Shown here in pieces: positions 8,674 to 16,974 of a DNA stretch of 64,000 nt (positions within the stretch are counted from its first letter, which is position 1; every line of letters starts with the position of its first letter). Position numbers and translations under genes: made by a program. The DNA is from an uncultured Clostridia bacterium (GTDB lineage: Bacteria > Bacillota > Clostridia > Christensenellales > Pumilibacteraceae): the NCBI GenBank assembly GCA_944362615.1, contig CALVTM010000006.1, positions 25,981-89,980 of the forward strand, in the 5' to 3' direction. The notes beneath the pieces are model-generated. The model saw nothing but the letters and a program-made list of their open reading frames with translations. It did no database searches and had not been told where the DNA came from.

Positions 8674-9318
8674 TCAGTGACAACCTCTCATCATGGCGCA
8701 GCAAAGCTCCGTCATGCAATACGCGCATATGCAGTTAGCGCAGAAGTTGCCGGCAGAGTTTATCTGCTGATCCTGCTGCTGTTGCTGCTGCTGATACGTC
8801 TGGTTATAATACTGTCCGTTGTCGTAAGGTCCCTGCTGAGTCCTGCCCATATCGTTCGGGTTGACTCCCGCATTCCCCATGACCATGTCCAGTTTACGGA
8901 GACTTTCTCTGTACTTTGAGTTGTTCGGCTCCATCTGAACTGCTATCACAAGCTGTGATCTGCTCTCGCTGAGCCAATCGCGCTTGTAAAAGATTATGGA
9001 CTGATAATAATGCCACTTTCCGTCGCGGCTCGGCACCGCGTCCAGCTCACGCTGTGCGGCGTCATAGTCGCCGCTTCGTATATAATTCTCTATTTTTGCG
9101 TAATCGCCCGTCACGTTGTTGCCGCCGCTTTTGAGATCCTGCTGAATGATTGCCCAGCTGGACTCAAGTTCACTTAAAAGACGTGCGCCTTCGTTTCCGC
9201 GCTCGCCGTCCTCGAACCGTTGTTCGCCGTATTTGGCTTTAAGCTCCTCGTAACGCGCTTTGAGCGCATCCGGATCGCTGTTTCTGCTCATTCCGAGCAC
9301 TTCATAGGGGTCTCTCAT
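8674..9318 (-). CDS. Degenerate J-domain protein with Cys-rich tail
   Basis: 214 residues. The N-terminus (DPYEVLGMSRNSDPDALKAR) has the opening helices of a DnaJ domain, with the second helix near 17-30. The invariant HPD tripeptide between helices II and III is missing, replaced by GEQRFEDGERGN. Canonical DnaK stimulation is therefore unlikely. A middle helical region (about 75-140) looks TPR-like. A Gln-rich linker (YQQQQQQQDQQ, about 175-188) then leads to a Cys-rich tail (CANCICAYC, ELCCAMMRGCH) that could bind metal or be palmitoylated-like. It lies 1 nt from the DUF5685 gene. Confidence 0.85.
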   Translation of the reverse strand: MRDPYEVLGMSRNSDPDALKARYEELKAKYGEQRFEDGERGNEGARLLSELESSWAIIQQDLKSGGNNVTGDYAKIENYIRSGDYDAAQRELDAVPSRDGKWHYYQSIIFYKRDWLSESRSQLVIAVQMEPNNSKYRESLRKLDMVMGNAGVNPNDMGRTQQGPYDNGQYYNQTYQQQQQQQDQQINSAGNFCANCICAYCMTELCCAMMRGCH

Positions 9319-9319
9319 G

Positions 9320-10282
9320 TTATTCTTTTTTATTCCTTTTAATTGCTTTTTGCGCCTTCAGAGTTTTACGGAATTCCTTTACGGTGCTCTTCGGCAACCG
9401 GACTTTCGGGGCGGGCAGCTTCTTCTCTGCGGAGAAAAGTTCATCCGCCTTTTTCCTGAGTCCTTCGTATATTATATTGCGGAGCAGATCGTTCGCCTGA
9501 GTGAATACAAGCTCGTTACTGCTCGCTATCGCTCTGTTTATCGTTGAGTTCACCGCAAAACGCAGTTCCGCCATATGACGCTCAAGATATTCCTTTCTGC
9601 CGCCTTTTTCATAATCCGGAGCAAACGCTATGACCGGATTGTACCGCTTTTTGGCAAAATCCTCTTCAAGGTCATCCAACGCGTCTGCAAGGTACACGAA
9701 TTTGCCTATATTATAGCAAAGTTTGCGCATTGCTGCCGAATAGTATTCGTCACGGCAGGAAAGAGATACCGTTGCCATCGTCCGTTCAAGCATTTTCGCA
9801 AAGTGATCTGAAGAACGGTCAAGCGAACTTTCTCCCGCTTTTTCCGCCTCGCGCAGCGCGGAGTACATTTCCCCCATGATCTTATCCGCTTCCGGAAGCC
9901 GCTGTCTCGCCTTTTCATAGTGAGGACGGAGCAGCTTCCGCGTAAAAGAGCTTTTCCTGCCCGAATCTACGGCGTCATCCTCCGCTTTATGCGCGCAGAG
10001 CAGTATGTTGAGATCCGCCATGCGGTCTATCAGGTCACACGATCTGACATACGGTTTGCGCCGGAAGTCGCCCAGACACCTGCACATTCCGAATTCCAGG
10101 TTCGCACTTTCCGCTTCTGTCGCAAGCAGCGCAAACGTCGTTATGTCATAGTTGACCGTCATGCGCGGCAACTGCCCGTAACGGCGCTTTGTCGCAAGGC
10201 ATATGCCGCAGTATATCGCACGGTAAAGAGAGTAGTCCCTCACCGAAAGCGTTTCACAATCCGGCAATACGTATCCGAACAT
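9320..10282 (-). CDS. DUF5685 family protein
   Basis: 320 residues. The N-terminal block MFGYVLPDCETLSVRDYSLY followed by YCGICLATKRRYG, and later MCRCLGDFRRKPYVRSC, match my memory of the Clostridia family DUF5685. Its conserved cysteines (CGxC, CxC, C) suggest a metal or redox centre in an otherwise helical protein. Function is unknown. The ATG overlaps the trpS stop by one base (TAATG), indicating translational coupling. In other genomes this family often sits beside J-domain genes, as here. Confidence 0.82.
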   Translation of the reverse strand: MFGYVLPDCETLSVRDYSLYRAIYCGICLATKRRYGQLPRMTVNYDITTFALLATEAESANLEFGMCRCLGDFRRKPYVRSCDLIDRMADLNILLCAHKAEDDAVDSGRKSSFTRKLLRPHYEKARQRLPEADKIMGEMYSALREAEKAGESSLDRSSDHFAKMLERTMATVSLSCRDEYYSAAMRKLCYNIGKFVYLADALDDLEEDFAKKRYNPVIAFAPDYEKGGRKEYLERHMAELRFAVNSTINRAIASSNELVFTQANDLLRNIIYEGLRKKADELFSAEKKLPAPKVRLPKSTVKEFRKTLKAQKAIKRNKKE

Positions 10283-11289
10283 TAAAGCTGAACGAAACCT
10301 ACCTTACGGTAGACCTTGGAAAGCGTTCTGCGCGCTATACGCGCCGCTTTTTCAGCGCCGTCGCGCATGATGCGCTCCAGCTCTCCCTTATCCGAGATGA
10401 ACTCGTTATATCTCTCGCGCACCGGACGGAGGTACTCCACTACGGATTCTCCTACGGCGCGCTTGAAGGTCTCGTAACCGGCGCCGGCGAATTCCTTTTC
10501 GCCGTCCGCAACGCTCTTGCCAGTCATTACCGACCAGATGTTGAGCAGATTTGTCACGCCAGGCTTATCAGCCGAAGCGCGGACTTCACTGTCCGAATCG
10601 GTGACTGCGCGCGCGAATTTACGCATGATATCCTCCGGCTTATCCAGAAGGAACACAACGCCGTTTGCGTTCGCATCCGTCTTACCCATTTTCGCGGTGG
10701 GATCGGTAAGGCTATATATCTTGGACGTACGCTTGTTTCCATAGTATCCTTCGGGAACAGTGAAAGTCGGGCTGTAACGTCCGTTGAAACGCTCCGCTAT
10801 CGTACGGGCAAGCTCAAGATGCTGCTGCTGATCTTTGCCTATCGGTACGAGATCAGCGTTATAGAGCAGTATATCGCTCGCCATGAGCACGGGATAATCG
10901 AACAGACCTACGTTAATGCCTGCCTTGCCCGCCTTCTTGCTCTTGTCTTTATACTGCGTCATTCTGTTCGCTTCGCCCATCATGGTATTACAGTTGAGCA
11001 CCCACGTAAGCTCCGCATGAGCAGGTACGTGGCTCTGCACGAACAGAATACTGCGTTCGGGATCCAGTCCTATCGCAAGGAATATCGCCATGAAGTCATA
11101 GCTTCTGCGGCGCAGCTCCGCCGGAACGACATCTACCGTAAGCGAATGCATATCGGCTACAGTATATATGCAGTCGAATTCCTCCTGCATCGCGACCATA
11201 TTGCGCAACGCGCCTATATAGTTGCCCAGCTGAAGATCGCCGGTCGGCTTGAGCGCGGAATATACTATTTTCTTTTTATCTTCGCTCAT
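10282..11289 (-). CDS. trpS: Tryptophanyl-tRNA synthetase
   Basis: A 335-residue class I aminoacyl-tRNA synthetase that charges tRNA-Trp. The HIGH-equivalent is PTGDLQLGNYIGAL (about 12-25). The KMSKS loop reads KMGKTDANANG (about 195-205), a variant with Gly and Thr at the third and fifth positions. Other TrpRS blocks are present: VADMHSLTVD, PVLMASDILLYNADLVPIG, and GKDQQQHLELAR. It overlaps thrC by 4 nt (ATGA) and the DUF5685 gene by 1 nt. Confidence 0.96.
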   Translation of the reverse strand: MSEDKKKIVYSALKPTGDLQLGNYIGALRNMVAMQEEFDCIYTVADMHSLTVDVVPAELRRRSYDFMAIFLAIGLDPERSILFVQSHVPAHAELTWVLNCNTMMGEANRMTQYKDKSKKAGKAGINVGLFDYPVLMASDILLYNADLVPIGKDQQQHLELARTIAERFNGRYSPTFTVPEGYYGNKRTSKIYSLTDPTAKMGKTDANANGVVFLLDKPEDIMRKFARAVTDSDSEVRASADKPGVTNLLNIWSVMTGKSVADGEKEFAGAGYETFKRAVGESVVEYLRPVRERYNEFISDKGELERIMRDGAEKAARIARRTLSKVYRKVGFVQL

Positions 11290-12782
11290 GCGTTCTCCTT
11301 GAGCTTCTTTGCGAAATTCTCTACCGCTGCCGGTACTTCGGACGGGTCTATCACTTCATTGAAACGCTCCGCCATACCGAAAAGCGCGTATACGCTGTCG
11401 GGTACGGGAAATGCGGTTATGTCTTCCATTTTATGCAACGCCTTGACGTCGTCATCAGGTACTTCCTCGCCGAGAGCGGAAAGTACGGCAGGCGCGAACT
11501 TGACCGGAGACGCCGTGCTAAGAACAACGGTGGGAACGGTCTCCGCATTGCCGTCGGAATACTGTCCGTAAACGTCGAACGCAACGGCGGTATGAGGATC
11601 GGCAAGATATCCGTACTCGTCATACACTTCCGCAAGCGTTTCAGCATAGTCGCTCTGAAGCGCAAAACCGCCCCAGAATTTCTCTTTTATCGCGGCAAGA
11701 CGCTCTGCACCTATATCGTAATGACCGACGGTGCGAAGCTCCTTCATCCATTCGGAAACAAGTGCGCCGTCCCTGTCTGCGAACTCAAACAAAAGGCGTT
11801 CGAGATTGCTGGACACAAGAATGTCCATTGACGGGGACGTCGTTTTGATGAACTCCCTGTCAAGCGAATAAACGCCAGTCGCAAGGAAATCGGAAAGCAC
11901 GTTGTTATCGTTGGACGCGCATATGAGTCTGCCTACGGGAAGTCCCATGCGATATGCGTAGTATCCCGCAAGTATATTTCCGAAGTTGCCGGTGGGAACG
12001 CAGAAATCCACTTTTTCGCCCGACTCTATCTGCCCGGAAGCAAGCAGATCGGCATACGCCGAGAAATAATACGCGACCTGAGGCGCAAGCCTGCCGAGAT
12101 TGATGGAATTTGCTCCCGTCATCTTACAGCCGAGCGCTTTGAGATCGCTGCCGAGCTTTTCATCGCCGAACGCACGCTTAACAGCCGTCTGAGCATCGTC
12201 GAAATTGCCTCTTACGGCAATAACGCTGACGTTGGTTCCGAGCGTCGTCACCATCTGTCTGCGCTGGGTATGGCTGACGCCGCCGTCCGGATAAAACACG
12301 ACGACTCCCGTGCCTTCCACGTCCGCAAAGCCTTCAAGAGCCGCTTTACCCGTGTCTCCGCTCGTCGCAACGGGGATCAGACAGGTCTCCGTCTGCCCCG
12401 CCTTGGCTTTAAGTGCCGTCATAAGCAGAGGGAGCACGGAAAGCGCCATGTCTTTGAAAGCATGCGTTCTGCCGTGCCACAGCTCAAGAACATAAAGCCC
12501 GTCGTCCAGCTTCACAAGCGGCGCGGGGTCTCCGTCAAACGTAGAGTATGCTCTGCGGGTTATATCGAGCAATTCATCGTAAGTCAGTTCATCGAAAAAC
12601 AGGCTCATTATACGAGCACTGCGTTCGGGGTAATCGAGAACGGTCATGTCCTCGATCTCTTTGATGGATACGGGCGGGAAACTCTCCGGAACGTAAAGTC
12701 CGCCGTCAGGCGCAAGCCCGGAGAGTACCGCCGCGCTGCCGCTTACCGCGGCAGCGGGGTTTCTTGTCGAGATGTACTTCAT
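11286..12782 (-). CDS. thrC: Threonine synthase
   Basis: A 498-residue PLP enzyme converting O-phosphohomoserine to threonine. The PLP lysine is in RTHAFKDMALS (K110), with substrate loops ATSGDTGKAALEGF and the phosphate-binding GNFGNILAGYYA. Length and the N-terminal YISTRNP match the fungal/E. coli-type long threonine synthase. It lies 15 nt after the P-loop protein and overlaps trpS. Other threonine pathway genes are not in this window. Confidence 0.96.
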   Translation of the reverse strand: MKYISTRNPAAAVSGSAAVLSGLAPDGGLYVPESFPPVSIKEIEDMTVLDYPERSARIMSLFFDELTYDELLDITRRAYSTFDGDPAPLVKLDDGLYVLELWHGRTHAFKDMALSVLPLLMTALKAKAGQTETCLIPVATSGDTGKAALEGFADVEGTGVVVFYPDGGVSHTQRRQMVTTLGTNVSVIAVRGNFDDAQTAVKRAFGDEKLGSDLKALGCKMTGANSINLGRLAPQVAYYFSAYADLLASGQIESGEKVDFCVPTGNFGNILAGYYAYRMGLPVGRLICASNDNNVLSDFLATGVYSLDREFIKTTSPSMDILVSSNLERLLFEFADRDGALVSEWMKELRTVGHYDIGAERLAAIKEKFWGGFALQSDYAETLAEVYDEYGYLADPHTAVAFDVYGQYSDGNAETVPTVVLSTASPVKFAPAVLSALGEEVPDDDVKALHKMEDITAFPVPDSVYALFGMAERFNEVIDPSEVPAAVENFAKKLKENA

Positions 12783-12797
12783 TTAAAGTCTTTCCGT

Positions 12798-13211
12798 TTA
12801 TACGTATTTTTTTAAGAATTTGGGGAGTTTATCGCACGTGAGCGATATGCAGAAGTTTACGCCCGCGCGGTCGGATACACTGTCTAGCCGTACGAAAAAC
12901 TCTTCGAGGTTTTCCGCGTCTTCCTTGAGCATACGCGCAAGCCCGTCGATGAATATCTCGGTAACATCAGAGTTGGAGGCGATGACGCCTTTTACGAATC
13001 CGAGTAACGCTTCCTCGCTCACCTTCCCGTTTTCGGGCAGATATTCCGACGCGTTCACATACCGGATCGCCGCGGGAATACTCGACGAGTACTCCGTAGT
13101 ATCCGTTATGTATACTATATTGCCTTTGCTGACGTCCAGCGCCTCATTAGCGCGCCGTAAGATTTCTTTCGTCTTTCCGCTGCCCTTTGCACCGTAGATC
13201 AGGTTAATCAT
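12798..13211 (-). CDS. Small P-loop NTPase-like protein
   Basis: 137 residues. It begins with a Walker A motif (YGAKGSGKTKEILRRAN, 6-22) and has a Walker B-like IFIDGLARML (about 86-95). Similar small proteins in Clostridia are, from memory, often labelled hypothetical ATP-binding or PilT-like twitching motility proteins. There is no pilus machinery here, so that label is not adopted. SD GGGAGGAAAATT precedes the ATG. It is the first gene of the thrC operon. Confidence 0.8.
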   Translation of the reverse strand: MINLIYGAKGSGKTKEILRRANEALDVSKGNIVYITDTTEYSSSIPAAIRYVNASEYLPENGKVSEEALLGFVKGVIASNSDVTEIFIDGLARMLKEDAENLEEFFVRLDSVSDRAGVNFCISLTCDKLPKFLKKYV

Positions 13212-13330
13212 AATTTTCCTCCCTTTTCTGTAACCTGCGCCGTTCAGGCGTTATGTCTATGAGCTTACATATGTATATTATAATGCTGACGTTAAAAACA
13301 ATATAACGTGTGCATTAGAATATCATTAAA

Positions 13331-14524
13331 TCACTCCAGCGACGCAGTAAATGCCGCTACGCGCTCCAGTCCCTTCTTTATATCATCCTCGCTGCATGCG
13401 TACGACAGACGGACGTATTCGGGCGCACCGAAAGCTGCGCCGTCCACGGCTGCCACAAGCGACTTTTCAAGCAGTTTCGCGCAGAAATCGGAAGAGTTGT
13501 TTATCACTTCCCCGTCGCACTTCTTGCCGAACGTGCCGGATACGTTCACCATAACGTAGAACGCTCCCATCGGCTCCACGCAACTGAGCAAAGGTGCGCT
13601 GCGCACAAGAGAAACTATGAGTCTGCGACGTGCGTCGAATACCTTGACCATGTTCTTAAGGAACTCTTCGCCGCGATCATCCGTAAGAGCAACGTACGAT
13701 GCGTACTGCGCTATTGAGTTAGTGTTCGACGTCGTATGGCTCTGAATGCTGCTCATCGCTTTTGCAACATTGAGAGGCGCGGCGGAATAACCTACTCTCC
13801 AGCCGGTCATGGAATACGTCTTGCTCATACCGGAGCATATGATCGTAAGATCCTTCATGTTTCCGAAAGATGCCATTGAGCTGAACGGAACACCGTAAAC
13901 GAGTTTCTCGTATATTTCATCGCTGATCACATAAATTCCATGAGCTTCCACTACTTTGGCAAGCGCGGCTATCTCTTCGGGAGTGTATACCATTCCGGTC
14001 GGGTTGGACGGATTGGTGAATATCAGAGCTTTCGTCTTCGGCGTGATCGCATTCTCAAGCTGCTCGGGAGTGATCTTTAAATGACTCTTATCAGTCGTTT
14101 CCATTACAACCACTTTACCGCCCGACATCCTGATGAGTTCGGGATAAGTCAGCCAGTAGGGCGCGGGAAGAAGCACTTCGTCGCCCGGGTTTATGATCGC
14201 TTCACATGCATTGCGCAGCGTCTGCTTACCACCGGTGGATACGACGATCTGTTCGGGCGCGTACTTGACACCTATATCGCGCTCGAGCTTATCTGCTATG
14301 GCGCGGCGTAACTCTACCGTTCCCGGAACAGGAGTGTACTTGGTCATACCCTTGTCAAGCGCATACTTTGCCGCTTCGATTATATAATCGGGGGTGTTGA
14401 AGTCGGGCTCGCCAGCTCCGAATGACACAACGTCCAGTCCCTGCGCCTTCATCGCCTTCGCCTTTGCCGTTATGGCAAGCGTAAGAGACGGCGAAATGTT
14501 TTTTGCTCTCTCTGAAATTTCCAT
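13331..14524 (-). CDS. Aspartate aminotransferase, class I fold
   Basis: A 397-residue PLP-dependent aminotransferase interconverting aspartate/2-oxoglutarate and oxaloacetate/glutamate. Hallmarks: FGAGEPDFNTP (about 35-45), VSTGGKQTLRNA, the NPSNPTG loop (171-177), SDEIYEKLVY, and the PLP lysine in SGMSKTYSMTGWRVGY (K235). Length and motifs match the bacterial AspC/AspAT Ib group, which may also accept prephenate. It is monocistronic, with its own promoter at 14589-14617. Confidence 0.92.
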   Translation of the reverse strand: MEISERAKNISPSLTLAITAKAKAMKAQGLDVVSFGAGEPDFNTPDYIIEAAKYALDKGMTKYTPVPGTVELRRAIADKLERDIGVKYAPEQIVVSTGGKQTLRNACEAIINPGDEVLLPAPYWLTYPELIRMSGGKVVVMETTDKSHLKITPEQLENAITPKTKALIFTNPSNPTGMVYTPEEIAALAKVVEAHGIYVISDEIYEKLVYGVPFSSMASFGNMKDLTIICSGMSKTYSMTGWRVGYSAAPLNVAKAMSSIQSHTTSNTNSIAQYASYVALTDDRGEEFLKNMVKVFDARRRLIVSLVRSAPLLSCVEPMGAFYVMVNVSGTFGKKCDGEVINNSSDFCAKLLEKSLVAAVDGAAFGAPEYVRLSYACSEDDIKKGLERVAAFTASLE

Positions 14525-14588
14525 TTGTAATTTAGGCTCCTTGCTTTTTTCGCAGTCGGCTTGATTTCACATTTCTCCCTTACTCTGC

Positions 14589-14617
14589 ATAATACCATAT
14601 AATCGCGAAAAACGCAA
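14589..14617 (-). promoter_or_regulatory. Promoter of the aspartate aminotransferase gene
   Basis: On minus, TTGCGT (14612-14617) and TATTAT (14589-14594) with a 17-nt spacer. Transcription would start about 55-60 nt upstream of the ATG. Confidence 0.6.
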
Positions 14618-14705
14618 GTAATTTATCTGCCCGCCTGAATGTTTAACACATTACAATTGCTCTTTTGCTCAACTTCTTACGTTTTTTACCGTATAAAGCC
14701 AAACA

Positions 14706-14744
14706 CACCGCCTTTCATCCGCATATTACGGATAAAAAACGGTG
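14706..14744 (-). terminator. Terminator-like hairpin after the 73-aa membrane protein
   Basis: As minus-strand RNA this forms a 16-bp stem with G-U pairs (CACCG at the base, AUCCG/CGGAU at the top, loop UAAUAUG), followed by a U-rich stretch. The plus-strand version has A-C mismatches, so the structure is specific to the minus transcript ending at 14782. Confidence 0.5.
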
Positions 14745-14781
14745 CGTTCGGGTATCAATTCAATTCCCTGCGCTCCTCGCA

Positions 14782-15003
14782 TCAAATGGGAATAAGTCTG
14801 AGTATGGATCCGCTGAGTATCATCAAAATAATATCAAGAATCCAGACGATCGTAAATCCGAATACTAATCTTACGATTCCCGCAACAATCTTTCCCTCCA
14901 TGAATCTCGTTACAAAGCCGAGTATCCATGACGTCACAGGGATTATCGCAAGTATTATACTGACTATACGGCCAAGACCGAAATAATCTCCCTTACGTGC
15001 CAT
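14782..15003 (-). CDS. Small two-TM membrane protein
   Basis: 73 residues: MARKGDYFGLGRIVSIILAI, then two or three hydrophobic helices separated by a conserved-looking turn (FVTRFMEGKIVAG). Small proteins with this GLGRIVSIILAIIP-type opening are common near the start of Clostridia contigs as unknown membrane proteins; no function is known. The ATG has an SD (AAGGAGGAAT, 4-5 nt). Codon use matches the neighbours. The gene stands alone between aspC and the divergent ABC exporter. Confidence 0.7.
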   Translation of the reverse strand: MARKGDYFGLGRIVSIILAIIPVTSWILGFVTRFMEGKIVAGIVRLVFGFTIVWILDIILMILSGSILRLIPI

Positions 15004-15180
15004 TTAACTGTATTCCTCCTTAATATTTTAGCCTTTTCACTTGCCGATTACATTATAACATATAATTCTCACAAAGTAAATATGCTTGTAAAAATTTTTT
15101 ATGATTTTTTTATGTGCCGCCTCTGCGGATCCGGTGCGCTTCCGCCTGACCGGTAAATCACCTTAATTTCCGTTCTTTCG

Positions 15181-15209
15181 TTGACACGCATCTGCTTTTA
15201 TGCTATTCT
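15181..15209 (+). promoter_or_regulatory. Promoter of the ABC exporter operon
   Basis: TTGACA (15181-15186), 17-nt spacer, TATTCT (15204-15209), with an extended -10 TG at 15201-15202. Confidence 0.75.
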
Positions 15210-15261
15210 CATCTCATATATCTTTATCGTAAAAACTCATACGATTTCATCGGAGATATTC

Positions 15262-16974
15262 ATGCTGAAATTACTCAAATATCTTAAAGGTTACAGAGCC
15301 GCCGCCATCGCCGCGCCGCTGTTCAAGATCATTGAGGCTATCATTGAGCTCATCATTCCGCTTATCGTAGCCTACATGATCGACCATGCAATAGCCGACG
15401 AAAATATTACTCTTGTAATAGGGCTGGGCGCGCTTATGGCGGGTCTGTCGTGCGTAGGTCTGGGCTTCTCGCTCTCCTGCCAGTACCTTGCGTCAAAAGC
15501 CGCAGTCGGTCTCGGATGCAATATCCGCAAGGCATTGTACTCGCATCTCCATAAGCTCAATCTCGGAGATGCGGACCGGATGGGTACGGGCGCCCTCGTC
15601 AATCGTCTGTCAACGGACGTTACCCAGGCTCAGCAGGGCTTTGCCATGTTCCTGCGCCTTATGCTGCGCGCTCCCGTCATAGCGGCAGGCGGCGCGATAA
15701 TGAGCATCATCGTCGCTCCGTCGCTGTGGTATATCGGCGTCAGTGCGGGCGTAGCCGCTTTTATCGTACTCCTCGTCGTTATGAACGCGGGCGTATCACG
15801 GTTTTCCGCCATGCAGAAACGCCTGGACGATATCTCCAGATTTACCGGAGAGACCATTCGCGGTGAGCGTGTCATACGCGCCTTCGCAGGAGAAAAACGC
15901 AGCAAAGACAAGTTCGACAAAGCGCTCGACTCACATTGCAGAGCGGCAGTCGCCGCTTCCGCCCTCTCCTGCCTGCTTACGCCGGCGGCAACGGTCATAA
16001 TAAACGCCGCCGTCGTTGTGCTGCTTTGGCTGGGTGGAGGTATGGTAAATGACGGCACTCTCTCTTCCGGCGACCTCATAGCGCTCGTCAATTACCTCAA
16101 TCAGATCATGCTTGCGCTCATCACCACCGCAACGCTTATGGTGCTCATCTCCAAAGCTATCTCCTCCGCCGCCCGCATAAACGCGGTGTTCGACCTTGCT
16201 GAGGATCAAAGCGGCGACGGCGCAATTCCCGATCCGGACGCTCCGCTTGTCGAGCTTAAGGATGCGTCCTATTCGTTCGGCGGTGAGGAAAACGCTGTCG
16301 GCGGACTCAATATCACCCTCCGTCGCGGAGAAACGCTCGGCGTAATAGGCACTACGGGAAGCGGTAAATCAACGCTTGCCGGACTGCTTGTCCGTTTCTA
16401 CCGTGCAACTGAAGGGAGTGTACGCATAGCCGGTAACAACATTCTCGACTATACGGATGAGCAGCTGCGCTCTCTCGTCACTCTCGCGCCGCAGAAACCG
16501 CTGCTGTTTTCGGGAACGGTACGCGAGAACCTTGCCATGAGCGGCTGCAACGACCCTGAAAAAATGCAGGATAAACTGAATATCGCGCGCGCATGGGAGT
16601 TCATTTCAGACAAAGAAGGGCTCGATACTCCGGTCACGCAAAAGGGCAATAATTTCTCGGGCGGCGAAAAACAAAGACTTTCCCTCGCCCGCGCACTGCT
16701 CAGGGATGCACCCGTTCTCGTACTCGACGACGCCGCAAGCGCTCTCGATTATGTGACCGAAGCTGAAGTCATGCAAAGCGTACGCAGAACCTGCCGCGAC
16801 AAAGCCGTTATCAATATTTCACAGCGCGCCGGTACTATAAGGCGTGCGGATAAGATACTTGTACTCGACGGCGGGCGCGTTATGGGATACGGCACTCATC
16901 AGCAGCTGCTGGAAAACTGTGAGCTTTACCGTATGCTCAGCGGTAAAACGGAAACGGCGGGAGGTCAGGCATGA
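15262..16974 (+). CDS. ABC exporter subunit A (degenerate ATP site)
   Basis: 570 residues: six-helix exporter domain (about 1-310) then an ABC ATPase. Walker A is GTTGSGKST and the signature NFSGGEKQ is canonical. Walker B reads VLVLDDAASALD, with Asp in place of the catalytic Glu, and the H-loop reads NISQRAGTIR, with Gln in place of His. This is the degenerate half of a heterodimeric type IV exporter such as BmrC/TM287 types. The start at 15262 has GGAG at 7 nt; the longer frame to 15181 starts inside the promoter. It overlaps its partner by 4 nt. Substrate unknown: multidrug, lipid or peptide. Confidence 0.92.
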   Translation: MLKLLKYLKGYRAAAIAAPLFKIIEAIIELIIPLIVAYMIDHAIADENITLVIGLGALMAGLSCVGLGFSLSCQYLASKAAVGLGCNIRKALYSHLHKLNLGDADRMGTGALVNRLSTDVTQAQQGFAMFLRLMLRAPVIAAGGAIMSIIVAPSLWYIGVSAGVAAFIVLLVVMNAGVSRFSAMQKRLDDISRFTGETIRGERVIRAFAGEKRSKDKFDKALDSHCRAAVAASALSCLLTPAATVIINAAVVVLLWLGGGMVNDGTLSSGDLIALVNYLNQIMLALITTATLMVLISKAISSAARINAVFDLAEDQSGDGAIPDPDAPLVELKDASYSFGGEENAVGGLNITLRRGETLGVIGTTGSGKSTLAGLLVRFYRATEGSVRIAGNNILDYTDEQLRSLVTLAPQKPLLFSGTVRENLAMSGCNDPEKMQDKLNIARAWEFISDKEGLDTPVTQKGNNFSGGEKQRLSLARALLRDAPVLVLDDAASALDYVTEAEVMQSVRRTCRDKAVINISQRAGTIRRADKILVLDGGRVMGYGTHQQLLENCELYRMLSGKTETAGGQA

